A stretch of 64,000 bases of DNA from an uncultured Campylobacter sp. (GCF_938030145.1 NZ_CALHGM010000045.1:18599-82598), one strand, 5' to 3'; shown: positions 34,597 to 42,041, counted from the first letter of the stretch. A program made the numbers and translations. The notes: generated from the sequence alone by a model not told the origin.

Positions 34597-34898
34597 CAAT
34601 ACCCTATCTCCACGTATTCGCCCTCGCCGGCAGAAACGGCAACCTCTACCCGCAGGCAAAAGTAAAAATAGTCCGAGTTTGAGCTTAGCCCCGCACCCTC
34701 GCAAAACTCTACCGCGTCCTGCTCGTTTGCGAATAGAGCCGTTAGCCAGCTAGCCTCTATCCGTCCCGCTTCTTTGAGCGCGTCAAATAAAAACCGCTCT
34801 TTGTATTTCAGCTGCCCGTTTGCGTCAAACCAATCGTCGCTATTTTCTATCTCGTCAAGCTCCAGCTTATACACCGCGTAATTCAGAATTTCGTTCAT
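34596..34898 (-). CDS. Unknown early protein
   Basis: A 100-residue acidic protein starting MNEILNYAVYKLELDEIENS and ending GEGEYVEIGY, with no cysteine cluster or recognised motif. It overlaps the methyltransferase by 4 bp and the HNH gene by 1 bp, so it is translated within the operon. Function unknown. Confidence 0.6.
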   Translation of the reverse strand: MNEILNYAVYKLELDEIENSDDWFDANGQLKYKERFLFDALKEAGRIEASWLTALFANEQDAVEFCEGAGLSSNSDYFYFCLRVEVAVSAGEGEYVEIGY

Positions 34899-35566
34899 AG
34901 TAGCCCCCTTATAGTTTTTCTTAATCTTTTCTCGGCGATTTCGCAGTATTTGGCCTCTATCTCGCAGCCGATAAAATTTCTATTTAGCTCTTTGCAAGCC
35001 GCCGCAGTCGTGCCGCTACCCATAAAAGGGTCGAATATCAAATCTCCCTCGTTTGATGCGGTTAAAATCAGCTTTTCGATTATTTCGAGCGGTTTTTCAG
35101 TCGGATGTCCGTATTTGCTCTTGCCGCAGTTGTGCGTAAAAAGCCTTGAAATGCCTTTGATTTTGACCCCTTTTTCCCTGATGTAGATTATATTTTCAAG
35201 GTCACTTTTAAAGGTATTGTTTGTAAATGGCGCAGCATTGGGTTTATACCACGCGAGTTCGGCGATATTACAATCCCTCTTATAGCCCCAATTCATTATG
35301 CGCGGCTTTTGCTTTGTAGAGCAAAATATGAAAATATTGATTTTCTTGCAGATGCGAGCAATCTGCTCTAGCGTAGCCTCTGCGTCGAAGCCCTGCGAAA
35401 TTTTACCCAGCGCGCCGTTTTCATATACGGGGCGCCTACCCAGTCCTCCGCCTTTGGTGTGAATTTCATAAGGCGGGTCGGTTACAACCAAATCCACGCA
35501 GCTATCAGGCATAGAGCGCATAAACTCCAAGCAGTCGGTATTATAAATTTTATTAAGCTCTAGCAT
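34895..35566 (-). CDS. Phage DNA N6/N4 methyltransferase
   Basis: The 223-residue enzyme carries the catalytic DPPY motif (VVTDPPYEI, about residue 30) before the SAM-binding FDPFMGSGTT motif near the C-terminus, the beta-type order of N6-adenine or N4-cytosine methyltransferases. KYGHPTEKPLEIIEKL is a typical connecting motif. It lacks a nuclease partner, so it is an orphan enzyme that may protect phage DNA from host restriction. The ATG at 35566 overlaps the upstream gene. Confidence 0.9.
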   Translation of the reverse strand: MLELNKIYNTDCLEFMRSMPDSCVDLVVTDPPYEIHTKGGGLGRRPVYENGALGKISQGFDAEATLEQIARICKKINIFIFCSTKQKPRIMNWGYKRDCNIAELAWYKPNAAPFTNNTFKSDLENIIYIREKGVKIKGISRLFTHNCGKSKYGHPTEKPLEIIEKLILTASNEGDLIFDPFMGSGTTAAACKELNRNFIGCEIEAKYCEIAEKRLRKTIRGLL

Positions 35567-36180
35567 GCCGACCTCGCCTTTATCTTTTCGCTGAGCCAAG
35601 AGATCACCTTTGCGGCGGCCTCCGATTCCGATGCCGTTTTTTTGTTTTCTATCTTGGGCACCTCTTTAAACTGCTCCGCCTTGTTGCGCTGGGCCCTCTC
35701 GATGTTTTGCGCTAAAAGCTCGCCTCTATACTCGCCGATAGCGTATTGCTCTTTCAAAAGCGCCGTTAAAAATGCTACTTCGTCCGCCGCCGAAATCGCT
35801 TTTTTGGTGGTGTCGCTGATAAACTCGCCGTATTCGTTCATCGATATACTCGTGCAGGTGAACGGATACACGCCGCACGCTATAAGCTTACGCTTGAAGT
35901 ATTGCTCCAAGAAGCTTTTTAGCGCCGTAATATCCGAAAACGCGCATCCTCGCTTCAGTAGCCGCATCGTAGTCTCCCTCTGATATTCGTTGGCGGCATT
36001 GATGATCGTTTGAATGGCGTTGTCATACCTCGTCTTGAGGCTGAAAGCGAAATTTGCAAACTCCCCGAGGTCTTTATCTGCGATATTCTTAAGTGCGCCC
36101 TCGGCTAGAAATTTCACCTGCATCGGCGTAGCTCTGCCTTGAAACAAAATCTCGTTTATGAATTTCTCTTTGTAGCTCAT
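35560..36180 (-). CDS. Unknown protein in the replication operon
   Basis: The 206-residue helical protein starts MSYKEKFINEILFQGRATPM and has a Lys/Glu-rich tail. It is encoded immediately after the replication protein with a 4-bp overlap, a position where phages often encode a helicase loader or similar partner, but no P-loop or other motif is seen. Confidence 0.6.
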   Translation of the reverse strand: MSYKEKFINEILFQGRATPMQVKFLAEGALKNIADKDLGEFANFAFSLKTRYDNAIQTIINAANEYQRETTMRLLKRGCAFSDITALKSFLEQYFKRKLIACGVYPFTCTSISMNEYGEFISDTTKKAISAADEVAFLTALLKEQYAIGEYRGELLAQNIERAQRNKAEQFKEVPKIENKKTASESEAAAKVISWLSEKIKARSAC

Positions 36181-37094
36181 CTGTGATCCTTCATCTCAAT
36201 TTGTGCTGGGCTACTCCGCAGCCTCTCGTCCTCTATGGCGATTTGCGTAGCTTTATCGTAGATTACGCTCATATCGCGGCTTAGGAAGTTGTTTTTTAGG
36301 ATCGGATTATCGCTTGCAAACATCGGCACGTCGGCATATTCGTCCTCCCGTCCTCCCTTTTTGTCGACTTTCAGCGGATAGACGTCCTGCCAGCAATTTA
36401 CGATGCTTTGATCCAGTATCTCGTTTGCCTTGTCCTCCCCAAGCTTTTGAAGTTTTGAGACGATGAGTTTTTTAGCTCGTTCGCTCATAGGCTTTCTGAT
36501 CTGCTTCCGCATCGTTTCAAAGTTTTTCCAAATTTCGGGATTTATGAACGGGGGAATTTTAAAAACCTCTTGCTTTTTCGCCTCGCGCGCGTTAGCGAGC
36601 GATAGCGAGCTATCTGTTTGAAATTCTTTTAAATTTTTGTCTGTATATGTGTTTGATATTTTTATAGAGTGGCAATTTTCTCCACTCCATTGGCAATTTT
36701 CTCCAATGGAGTGGCTACTTTCTCCAATGGATTGGAGATTATCCCCGCTCGAAGCCGCAATTTCTGCCGAGCTGCGATGTTCGTCTAGCAGCCACGCATA
36801 TTCATCCCTAAAGCTATACCACTTCGTGCGGTCGAATTTATTTTTATTAAAATTTCCACTGATTAAAATTCCGTCCGCCTCCAGCTCTTGAAGTTTTTGG
36901 TTCATCGTCCTGCGCGAAATATAATGGAATTTTTCGCTTAAGGCGCTCGCGGAGTTAAAAACCCAATATCTGCCCTCGTGGAAGTTTTTTTCATTTCGCA
37001 TATTTTCAACTACCCAATAGGCGAAATAGTCTATTATAAGCGCTTTTTCTATGCCGTATTTCTCGGCTAAATCAGTGTTAAACGCGTGCCTCAT
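36177..37094 (-). CDS. Phage replication initiation-type protein (lambda O-like layout)
   Basis: The 305-residue protein has an N-terminal winged-helix region: RYWVFNSASALSEKFHYISRRTMNQKLQELEADGILISG reads as a helix-turn-helix with wing. The linker (about 110-150) is made of seven-residue repeats encoded by 21-bp DNA iterons. The C-terminal half is helical with KPMSERAKKLIVSKLQKLGEDKAN. A DNA-binding initiator whose own gene contains iterons is the classic lambda O arrangement, so origin recognition is the likely role. Confidence 0.75.
   Translation of the reverse strand: MRHAFNTDLAEKYGIEKALIIDYFAYWVVENMRNEKNFHEGRYWVFNSASALSEKFHYISRRTMNQKLQELEADGILISGNFNKNKFDRTKWYSFRDEYAWLLDEHRSSAEIAASSGDNLQSIGESSHSIGENCQWSGENCHSIKISNTYTDKNLKEFQTDSSLSLANAREAKKQEVFKIPPFINPEIWKNFETMRKQIRKPMSERAKKLIVSKLQKLGEDKANEILDQSIVNCWQDVYPLKVDKKGGREDEYADVPMFASDNPILKNNFLSRDMSVIYDKATQIAIEDERLRSSPAQIEMKDHR
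36669..36752. repeat. Four 21-bp iterons, candidate phage replication origin
   Basis: The core GTGGCAATTTTCTCCA (36669-36684) recurs with a strict 21-bp step at 36690 (TTGGCAATTTTCTCCA), 36711 (GTGGCTACTTTCTCCA) and, more weakly, 36732. The units contain short internal inverted repeats (AGTGG/CCACT). They lie inside the replication protein gene. Confidence 0.75.
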
Positions 37095-37861
37095 ATCCTC
37101 TCTCCTTTGAAGTATTCGACTATTTCGTCTGCAAGGGCTACCTGCCCTTTGCCCGTGATCTTGGTGGTGAATTTTTGATGCGTGCCGGTGCTGCCCGCGA
37201 ATGTCTGCGTCGTGACCTCGAAATAGCCTCTGTCGATGTAGCGCTGCATTGGCACGTTGTGGCGCGCGCCTCCGCTGATTAGATAGCCGCTAGCGCGCAG
37301 GAAGTCAAAAAGTCTATTCTGCCCTATCGATACCCCCTCGCTGTCGCTTAGCAGCTTGGCGTAGTTGCCTATGAGGATACTATCGACGCTAGCCTCGACC
37401 GATTTGGCAAAGCTCACATATCCCGCATTCGCCGCCTTTTCGGCTTCGAGTTGCTCTCTTTTGGCGCGCTCGGCTTTGAGGTTTTGGGCTAGGGCTATGA
37501 TCGTGTCCGGGTCGTTTAACACTTCCTCGATCTTGGCGGGTGTCAAATAGCCGCCGTGTTTGCGGATGGCGGGGAGTACATCACTAAATACCCATTCTTG
37601 GAAAGCTTCCGCTTCAGGCTTGCGGCTTTGAAAGATGAGGCGATACAAATTCGGCTCGTTGATAAAATCCATCCTCTGAATTCCGCCGTTCGTAAGGGTG
37701 TCATTACTAATTACACCCTTTTGATCCAGCCTTGTTTTGGCTTGTCGCGAGTTGTCAAGGTCTAAAATTTTGCAAACATCGCTCAAGCAAAAATAAGGCT
37801 CATCGTTTATCAGCCCACCCCTAATCTCAAATTTTGAATTTCTAAAAATTTCTAGGTTCAT
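37091..37861 (-). CDS. Bro-N / KilA-C antirepressor-type protein
   Basis: The 256-residue protein joins an N-terminal Bro domain (FEIRGGLINDEPYFCLSDVCKILDLDNSRQAKTRL, then EAFQEWVFSDVLPAIRKHGGY) with a C-terminal KilA-C/ANT domain (GQNRLFDFLRASGYLI ... QRYIDRGYFEV ... FTTKITGKGQVAL). Proteins of this type interfere with phage repressors. The same C-terminal domain occurs with a different head in the gene at 45091-45834. It is the first gene of the leftward early operon. Confidence 0.87.
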   Translation of the reverse strand: MNLEIFRNSKFEIRGGLINDEPYFCLSDVCKILDLDNSRQAKTRLDQKGVISNDTLTNGGIQRMDFINEPNLYRLIFQSRKPEAEAFQEWVFSDVLPAIRKHGGYLTPAKIEEVLNDPDTIIALAQNLKAERAKREQLEAEKAANAGYVSFAKSVEASVDSILIGNYAKLLSDSEGVSIGQNRLFDFLRASGYLISGGARHNVPMQRYIDRGYFEVTTQTFAGSTGTHQKFTTKITGKGQVALADEIVEYFKGERI

Positions 37862-37944
37862 TTACGCCCCCTTATTAAATTTATTCATCCTAAAAGCCCC
37901 TTGCGATATAATTTATTTGCATTTCAACACAAGGAGCCATCACG

Positions 37945-38166
37945 ATGAATGACGCACGAGCCTTTAACCTAGAAAACAAACTCTCGCGAATTTACGACGA
38001 GATAAGGCTTTCTAACCGCATTAAGCTTTTGGAGCTCATTAAAAAAGGTCTCATTAACGACGAGGTCTTAAGCCTTTTGGGCGCCGACGAGCAATGGGTG
38101 CAAAAAGCCAAAGATGCCCTCAGGAGCTCGGGTGGAGCAAACGCTCTTAAAATGACGGGGTATTAA
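37945..38166 (+). CDS. Small unknown protein, isolated and rightward
   Basis: A 73-residue helical protein starting MNDARAFNLENKLSRIYDEI, with IKLLELIKKGLINDEVLSLLGA resembling a small DNA- or protein-binding helix bundle. An AAGGAGCC site precedes the ATG. It is the only rightward gene between the leftward early genes and overlaps the next gene's stop by 4 bp. Function unknown. Confidence 0.6.
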   Translation: MNDARAFNLENKLSRIYDEIRLSNRIKLLELIKKGLINDEVLSLLGADEQWVQKAKDALRSSGGANALKMTGY

Positions 38167-38345
38167 CCCCCGCCTCGTTTACACAACTCCAGCTTAAGCT
38201 CCAGCGTTTCGACGCGACGCTTTAGATATTTAATGTCGTCCGCTTGTTCTTTTATAACTCTGACGAGCTCGTTTAATTTCGCTTTATGCTGCTTCCTGCA
38301 AAATTTTAAAAATTTTATCTCGGCCGCCAGCTTTGATTTTTTCAT
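38163..38345 (-). CDS. Small basic coiled-coil protein
   Basis: A 60-residue Lys-rich helical protein starting MKKSKLAAEIKFLKFCRK, with a leucine-heptad tail (IKYLKRRVETLELKLELCKRG). Start 38345 overlaps the preceding stop as ATGA and has AAGGGC upstream. It may bind nucleic acid or a partner; no family recognised. Confidence 0.55.
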   Translation of the reverse strand: MKKSKLAAEIKFLKFCRKQHKAKLNELVRVIKEQADDIKYLKRRVETLELKLELCKRGGG

Positions 38346-38518
38346 TTTCTGCCCTTTCTCTTCTTGCATCTGATTTGCGTATCGATTTCTTCTTCATCAT
38401 CTTTGTAATCCTCTGTAATGAAACCGATCGCGCTTGCGCCGCCGCCCAGCTTATCGACCTCCTCGCGAAGCTTCTTTATCGCGCGCTTGAGTTTTTTAAT
38501 CTCTTTTTTGGTTTTCAC
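38342..38518 (-). CDS. Small charged protein with GTG start
   Basis: A 58-residue protein read from a GTG at 38518. A Lys-rich helix (TKKEIKKLKRAIKKLREEVDKL) is followed by an acidic patch (DYKDDEEE) and a basic end. A TTTGGAG site precedes the GTG, and its TGA overlaps the next ATG, supporting real translation although the start is non-ATG. Confidence 0.5.
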   Translation of the reverse strand: MKTKKEIKKLKRAIKKLREEVDKLGGGASAIGFITEDYKDDEEEIDTQIRCKKRKGRK

Positions 38519-38588
38519 GTCCAGCGCTCCAAATTCCCACGCAAAGCGCGATTATTCCGCCGATCAAAAAAGCAAGGTCTGCGGTCAT
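38496..38588 (-). CDS. 30-residue single-span membrane peptide
   Basis: The frame starts with an ATG that overlaps the previous stop (ATGA) and encodes a hydrophobic helix (LAFLIGGIIALCVGIW) followed by SAGRENQKRD. It overlaps the next GTG-start gene. The coupling and the clean membrane helix argue for a real mini-protein, but its size makes this tentative. Confidence 0.4.
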   Translation of the reverse strand: MTADLAFLIGGIIALCVGIWSAGRENQKRD

Positions 38589-38794
38589 TTCTCGTTCGCT
38601 ACGCTTTCTACAAGCTTTGCGAGCGCCTGCGTCTCTAGCCCGCGCTCAATCAAAACCGCCATAAAATCAATGCAAAATCTCACTACCTCACTATCGTTTT
38701 TAAACCCTTTTTTGTTTTGGATTTTGACGATAGCGGCGATGTTTTGATTAGAAAGCTTGAAAGCCTTGCTATTGTCATACTTCGGCGCTACCAT
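38585..38794 (-). CDS. Small early protein after the Cro-like gene
   Basis: A 69-residue protein starting MVAPKYDNSKAFKLSNQNIA. The segment KKGFKNDSEVVRFCIDFMAVLIERG could be a ribbon- or helix-type DNA-binding fold. An AAAGG site precedes it, and it overlaps the Cro-like gene by 20 bp. Function unknown. Confidence 0.55.
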   Translation of the reverse strand: MVAPKYDNSKAFKLSNQNIAAIVKIQNKKGFKNDSEVVRFCIDFMAVLIERGLETQALAKLVESVANEK

Positions 38795-39029
38795 TCTTAG
38801 CCTTTCGTAATATTTTCAGAGAGCCGAATTTTTGGCTATTCTTCTGCATAAAAGCGCTAAAAAGCTTTGGGTCGCCCCATATTTGAGTAGGGAAACCCCA
38901 ATGCTTTTGCATCGCATTTGCGTGTTTGACTTTTGGCGTATTGATTTGTAAAAACCATAGCGAAACTGCCCCCTGCGTGACGCCGAGCTTTTTTGCTATT
39001 TGCTCTTGAGTAATTTTGTTCTGTTCCAT
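38775..39029 (-). CDS. Cro-like HTH regulator
   Basis: The 84-residue protein has a helix-turn-helix near its N-terminus (ITQEQIAKKLGVTQGAVSLWF, about residues 6-26). It is divergent from the CI-like gene across a 94-bp operator region, the standard lytic-regulator position. It would repress the repressor promoter when the lytic cycle begins. It opens the leftward mini-gene series ending at 38163. Confidence 0.82.
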   Translation of the reverse strand: MEQNKITQEQIAKKLGVTQGAVSLWFLQINTPKVKHANAMQKHWGFPTQIWGDPKLFSAFMQKNSQKFGSLKILRKAKNGSAEV

Positions 39030-39035
39030 GAGCGG

Positions 39036-39079
39036 TATATTATCATCGATAATATAAAAATCTGCTTAATGATATTATC
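39036..39079. promoter_or_regulatory. Immunity operators between Cro- and CI-like genes
   Basis: TATATTATC (39036-39044) and GATAATATA (39048-39056) form a perfect inverted repeat around ATC, a typical CI-dimer site. A further half-site ATATTATC follows at 39072-39079. Related sites lie near 41379-41435 and in the promoter region at 44227-44277. Confidence 0.7.
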
Positions 39080-39123
39080 TTTAGTAATTTTAAAATTGCT
39101 AAAATTCAATAGAAGGATTTTTA

Positions 39124-39903
39124 ATGGATATTCATCAAAAGATTAGAGCTTTCAGGCAGGAAGCGGGGCTAACACAAGTGCAGTTTGCTGAGAAGCTAGG
39201 TATAACGCAAGGGCTTGTGGCGCACTATGAAACGCAGCCGGGCGAAATCGGCAAAAACGGCAAAGAGAAAAAATCGTCAAAGCCCGAGCTTGAAAAGTTG
39301 CCGCTAATAGCGGAAATATTGGGAAAAAACGTAATAGATTTATTCGATGACGAGGAGACGTCAAAGAGGCAGATCGTCAAAAAAGAGCTGAAAAACAATT
39401 TTGAAAAATACGCCCATCTTATCCCTGCCGAGTATGGTCTTAAAAACGTAGTGTTTCTCTCAAAATCGGAGATGCTTATCGGCGCGGGCAGCGAGGGTGC
39501 GTATGATTTAGATCTATTTAATAAAGAAACTAAAATCGCCGTGGATCGCTCTTTCATTAAAGGGCTTGACCCCAAGAATTTAAAACTTTTCGAGGTGGTA
39601 GGCGATAGCATGCAGCCCGAATATGACGAGGGGGATTTGGCGATTGTAGATATGGTAAATTTCAGGGGCGATTTTATTAAGATCGGCGGCATTTACGTCG
39701 TGCGCGTGGGCGACGTAGTTTACGTAAAAAGGGTCGAGTTTTTGCCGAAAGGCGCCATAAAGCTCATCAGTCTAAACTCCAAATACGGCGATCTATACCC
39801 GCATAAAGAGGGCTACGAATACGAAATTTTAGGCAAGGTCTGCGGCAAGATCAAGCTAGAAATTCAAAAGGGGCTGACGTTTAGCGATAGCGGGATAAAA
39901 TAG
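39124..39903 (+). CDS. CI-like repressor with S24/LexA self-cleavage domain
   Basis: The 259-residue repressor has an N-terminal XRE helix-turn-helix (LTQVQFAEKLGITQGLVAHYE, about 16-36), a linker and a C-terminal peptidase domain. Ser162 in GDSMQP and Lys202 in YVKRV form the Ser-Lys dyad, and the Ala-Gly at 121-122 is a plausible cleavage site. It should keep the prophage silent and be inactivated by RecA after DNA damage. It is preceded by an AGAAGGA site. Confidence 0.92.
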   Translation: MDIHQKIRAFRQEAGLTQVQFAEKLGITQGLVAHYETQPGEIGKNGKEKKSSKPELEKLPLIAEILGKNVIDLFDDEETSKRQIVKKELKNNFEKYAHLIPAEYGLKNVVFLSKSEMLIGAGSEGAYDLDLFNKETKIAVDRSFIKGLDPKNLKLFEVVGDSMQPEYDEGDLAIVDMVNFRGDFIKIGGIYVVRVGDVVYVKRVEFLPKGAIKLISLNSKYGDLYPHKEGYEYEILGKVCGKIKLEIQKGLTFSDSGIK

Positions 39904-39904
39904 T

Positions 39905-40411
39905 TTAAAGCCCCTGTATTTGATGAAATCTGCCTTGCTGCTGCAGCCATAGCCGATCGCGCATCTTTTGGTTTTCTATTTCCAATGCGTTCGCAGCATC
40001 TTGCGCTGCGGCTGCGTTGTTATAAAAGGCGTTTTGCCAAGCCATCCCCGCGTCCTGCCAATCATAGCTTCCTTGGCTTGAGCTAGCAAGGGCGATCGCT
40101 TCTCGCGGGGTTAGAGGTTTAGTGCAGCCAGCTAGATACTTCGCGAAATAATCCTTTAGTAGATAATCGCTTCCCGCCTGCTTTAACCTGTCAAAATCAT
40201 ACTTCGACACCCAAAAGGCGTCGCCCTCGGTGCAAAAATAAATCCCGATATTTTTTAGATATTTTTCCATATCGCGGGTGACGGGATAGCCTACCGACTC
40301 GACCGGAACATAATAGGCTTCGCCGCCCATAAAAGCGATGTCGCGATTGGCGGGGTTAAAAGCGCAGCCAGCCAAAAGCACGACCGCGCAGATCATCGCT
40401 AATTTTTTCAT
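39905..40411 (-). CDS. Prophage-encoded lipoprotein
   Basis: The 168-residue product has the signal MKKLAMICAVVLLAGC with a lipobox cysteine at residue 16. The mature protein contains AYYVPVESVGYPVTRDMEKYL and a helical Gln-rich end. An alternative ATG four codons upstream overlaps the previous stop. It faces away from the CI-like gene, in the region expressed in lysogens, so it may alter the surface of the carrier cell. Family unknown. Confidence 0.7.
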   Translation of the reverse strand: MKKLAMICAVVLLAGCAFNPANRDIAFMGGEAYYVPVESVGYPVTRDMEKYLKNIGIYFCTEGDAFWVSKYDFDRLKQAGSDYLLKDYFAKYLAGCTKPLTPREAIALASSSQGSYDWQDAGMAWQNAFYNNAAAAQDAANALEIENQKMRDRLWLQQQGRFHQIQGL

Positions 40412-40416
40412 AAATT

Positions 40417-40635
40417 TTACCATTTCGGCTTTTTCGTGCCTCTTTTGCCGGTGTAAGGATTACTCCTACCCTTGCTCGACCAGTTGTCGCGCTGCGTGCG
40501 GTTTTTATTCGATCGGTAGTGAGGCTTTACGTATCTGCCCTTTTTGGTGACGTATCCGCCGACCCTTTGAGCGCCCAAAGATACCGACGGCGCGAGCAAG
40601 AAAGCCGCTAAAATTAAAGCGAGTAGTTTTTTCAT
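40417..40635 (-). CDS. Small exported basic protein
   Basis: A 72-residue protein with a signal peptide (MKKLLALILAAFLLAPSVSLG) and a short mature part with YVKPHYRSNKNRTQRDNWSS and NPYTGKRGTKKPKW. This YVxPHYRSN/NPYTG pattern is widespread in small exported proteins of plasmids and phages, of unknown function. It is one of three exported proteins in a row. Confidence 0.72.
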   Translation of the reverse strand: MKKLLALILAAFLLAPSVSLGAQRVGGYVTKKGRYVKPHYRSNKNRTQRDNWSSKGRSNPYTGKRGTKKPKW

Positions 40636-40646
40636 TTTATGATCCT

Positions 40647-41099
40647 TTATTGAAATTGTTTCAGATCTGCTAAATCAAAGCGGGTTAGCCGTCTTTCTAG
40701 AGGATAAAGAAAATATCTAACGGCAAGAATATCCCCGTCTCGGAGTTCTTTCTGCTGCGATTTGGAAAGACGAATTGTGGCTACTTGAAAAGATGCCGCT
40801 AGGATAGCCGTGTTGGTAAACATAGTATTTTTATCAACTCTCATTTCTAATTTCTGGGTTGGAACGCCGCCATTGCTATCCTCCATCCAAAACTGCTCTG
40901 GCTCCTTTAACACAATCCCGATTATGCCCCCATAACTTACCTTCCCGTTTTTACTTTCAAGATACAAGGACGCATCCTTTTCTTTACATACAAAATAAAG
41001 GGTGGTTTTATCAGTCATCTCATCAGTAGCGTAAAATTTTTCACAAAACGCAGATAGAGATGAGGACAATATTAAAATAAATAATAGAACTCTTTTCAC
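40647..41099 (-). CDS. Exported protein of unknown function
   Basis: The 150-residue protein has an N-terminal signal (MKRVLLFILILSSSLSAFC) and a mature, beta-rich part containing DKTTLYFVCKEKDASLYLES and a basic C-terminus. No family recognised. It is first of the three exported protein genes, downstream of the conserved 48-residue protein gene. Confidence 0.65.
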   Translation of the reverse strand: MKRVLLFILILSSSLSAFCEKFYATDEMTDKTTLYFVCKEKDASLYLESKNGKVSYGGIIGIVLKEPEQFWMEDSNGGVPTQKLEMRVDKNTMFTNTAILAASFQVATIRLSKSQQKELRDGDILAVRYFLYPLERRLTRFDLADLKQFQ

Positions 41100-41170
41100 T
41101 GGCTATCAACTCCTACCAACGGACTAAATATAAATTTAAATAATTTGCCCTCTATTTAAGAAACAAAAAG

Positions 41171-41317
41171 CTATTTCTTTTTCTTTGGAGCAGATTTTGT
41201 TTGCGAAAGTGCACTTCCTGCAACGGATTTACTTTTCTCGCTATACCTATCGTCCTTCAAAATTTTAGATGCCTCCGATGCAATCTTTTTGGATGTTTGC
41301 TTCTTGTTCATCGCCAT
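41171..41317 (-). CDS. Conserved 48-residue small protein (NKKQTSKK type)
   Basis: The frame encodes 48 residues with MNKKQTSKKIASEASKIL near the start and KSVAGSALSQTK near the end. This closely resembles a short protein of unknown function found on many bacterial mobile elements, where K-x-TS-K-A and AGSALSQ are the conserved ends. GAAAGGAGG lies before the ATG at 41317. Confidence 0.75.
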   Translation of the reverse strand: MAMNKKQTSKKIASEASKILKDDRYSEKSKSVAGSALSQTKSAPKKKK

Positions 41318-41364
41318 TTCAACCTCCTTTCATTGAGATAATCAAGACTTTTCTCGATTGCCGA

Positions 41365-41435
41365 ATTATACTGCAAAAAATATTATCAATAATAATAAAA
41401 TTTAAGCATCGTTTAATATTACTTTTGATAATATT
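41365..41435. promoter_or_regulatory. Divergent promoter region with immunity-type operators
   Basis: A TATAAT on the minus strand (41365-41370) can drive the 48-residue protein and exported-protein genes. TATTATC (41381-41387) and GATAATATT (41427-41435) match the half-sites of the CI-like operator and overlap the region from which both divergent units would start. A plus-strand -10-like GATAAT lies at 41427-41432, just before the structured element. Confidence 0.5.
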
Positions 41436-41450
41436 CCCCCATCAAAACAA

Positions 41451-41766
41451 GGTGACCCACACCTAGCCCGCGTCGGGCAGAAGCTACGGGAAGCGTCCGT
41501 ATGGATACGATAATCCATACCCAAGTAATCAGCCCCGATAGCGACAAGTTCGGGGGTAGAAAAATCCTTGTCAAACCTTCTTTATGGCGGACGTGCCAAG
41601 CGGCGCGCTAAATTGCAACAACGGCTTTTATCGGCTAAACCGAACGTCCGCCGCCATATCCATAAATGAGCCTCCACTCGCCTTGCTCCTTAGGCGGTTA
41701 AAAACCTTTGCTGTATCTTTTCGAACGAAATTTTAAATCGGAGGCTCTTTTATGGATATTTTTTAA
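41451..41766 (+). ncRNA. Candidate structured non-coding RNA of about 300 nt
   Basis: No credible protein is encoded here, but several strong stems are stacked in order. GCCCG/CGGGC lies at 41466-41478, GTATGGAT/ATCCATAC at 41499-41520, CCCCGA/TCGGGG at 41533-41555, GGCGGACGT/ACGTCCGCC at 41586-41652, and GAGCCTCC/GGAGGCTC at 41668-41747. The last is followed by T-rich DNA that could end transcription. The element begins just after an operator-like half-site. I could not assign it to an RNA family; a C4-type antisense RNA or an RNA partner of the nearby HEPN protein are hypotheses. Confidence 0.6.
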
Positions 41767-41776
41767 GGAGAAAAAG

Positions 41777-41986
41777 ATGGAAAATCAAGAGCTTGAAACT
41801 GCTGCGGCGGAGTTCGCAAAAGGCGTTTCCGCTTATATGCGCTCCACAGCGGAGCATCTATGCGAAGTGTCGCAGATGAGCGGCATCGGGCTAAGCGATC
41901 TGCTGATAGACCTCGCACTACTAGCAAGGGTGGCGGAGCGAAAAAAGGAGGAGCGCGATGCTGAAGCTTCTGAAAAAGCTATTTAA
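41777..41986 (+). CDS. Small helical protein after the structured element
   Basis: A 69-residue protein starting MENQELETAAAEFAKGVSAY; AAGGAG lies before the ATG at 41777. It is acidic at the N-terminus and amphipathic helical through GLSDLLIDLALLARV. An earlier in-frame start would run back into the structured region and lacks a ribosome site. Function unknown. Confidence 0.65.
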   Translation: MENQELETAAAEFAKGVSAYMRSTAEHLCEVSQMSGIGLSDLLIDLALLARVAERKKEERDAEASEKAI

Positions 41987-42041
41987 GAGACGCACGAAAT
42001 TTACGATCTCAAATCTAAGATTTGGGATATTGAAAGGATAG
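41958..42041 (+). CDS. 27-residue basic peptide
   Basis: An ATG at 41958 preceded by AGGAGG opens a frame of 27 residues (MLKLLKKLFKRRTKFTIS and on). It overlaps the previous gene's end. Seven Lys/Arg residues in the first 14 with Leu spacing give a cationic amphipathic helix. It may be an RNA-binding or membrane-active peptide; the ribosome site is the main support. Confidence 0.5.
   Translation: MLKLLKKLFKRRTKFTISNLRFGILKG

Noticed and set aside
36669..36752. Iteron block as a CRISPR array
   Set aside because: Units are directly adjacent 21-bp repeats without spacers and lie within a coding gene; no cas genes are in the window.
41451..41766. Structured element as a retron or diversity-generating template
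   Set aside because: No reverse transcriptase gene occurs anywhere in the window.
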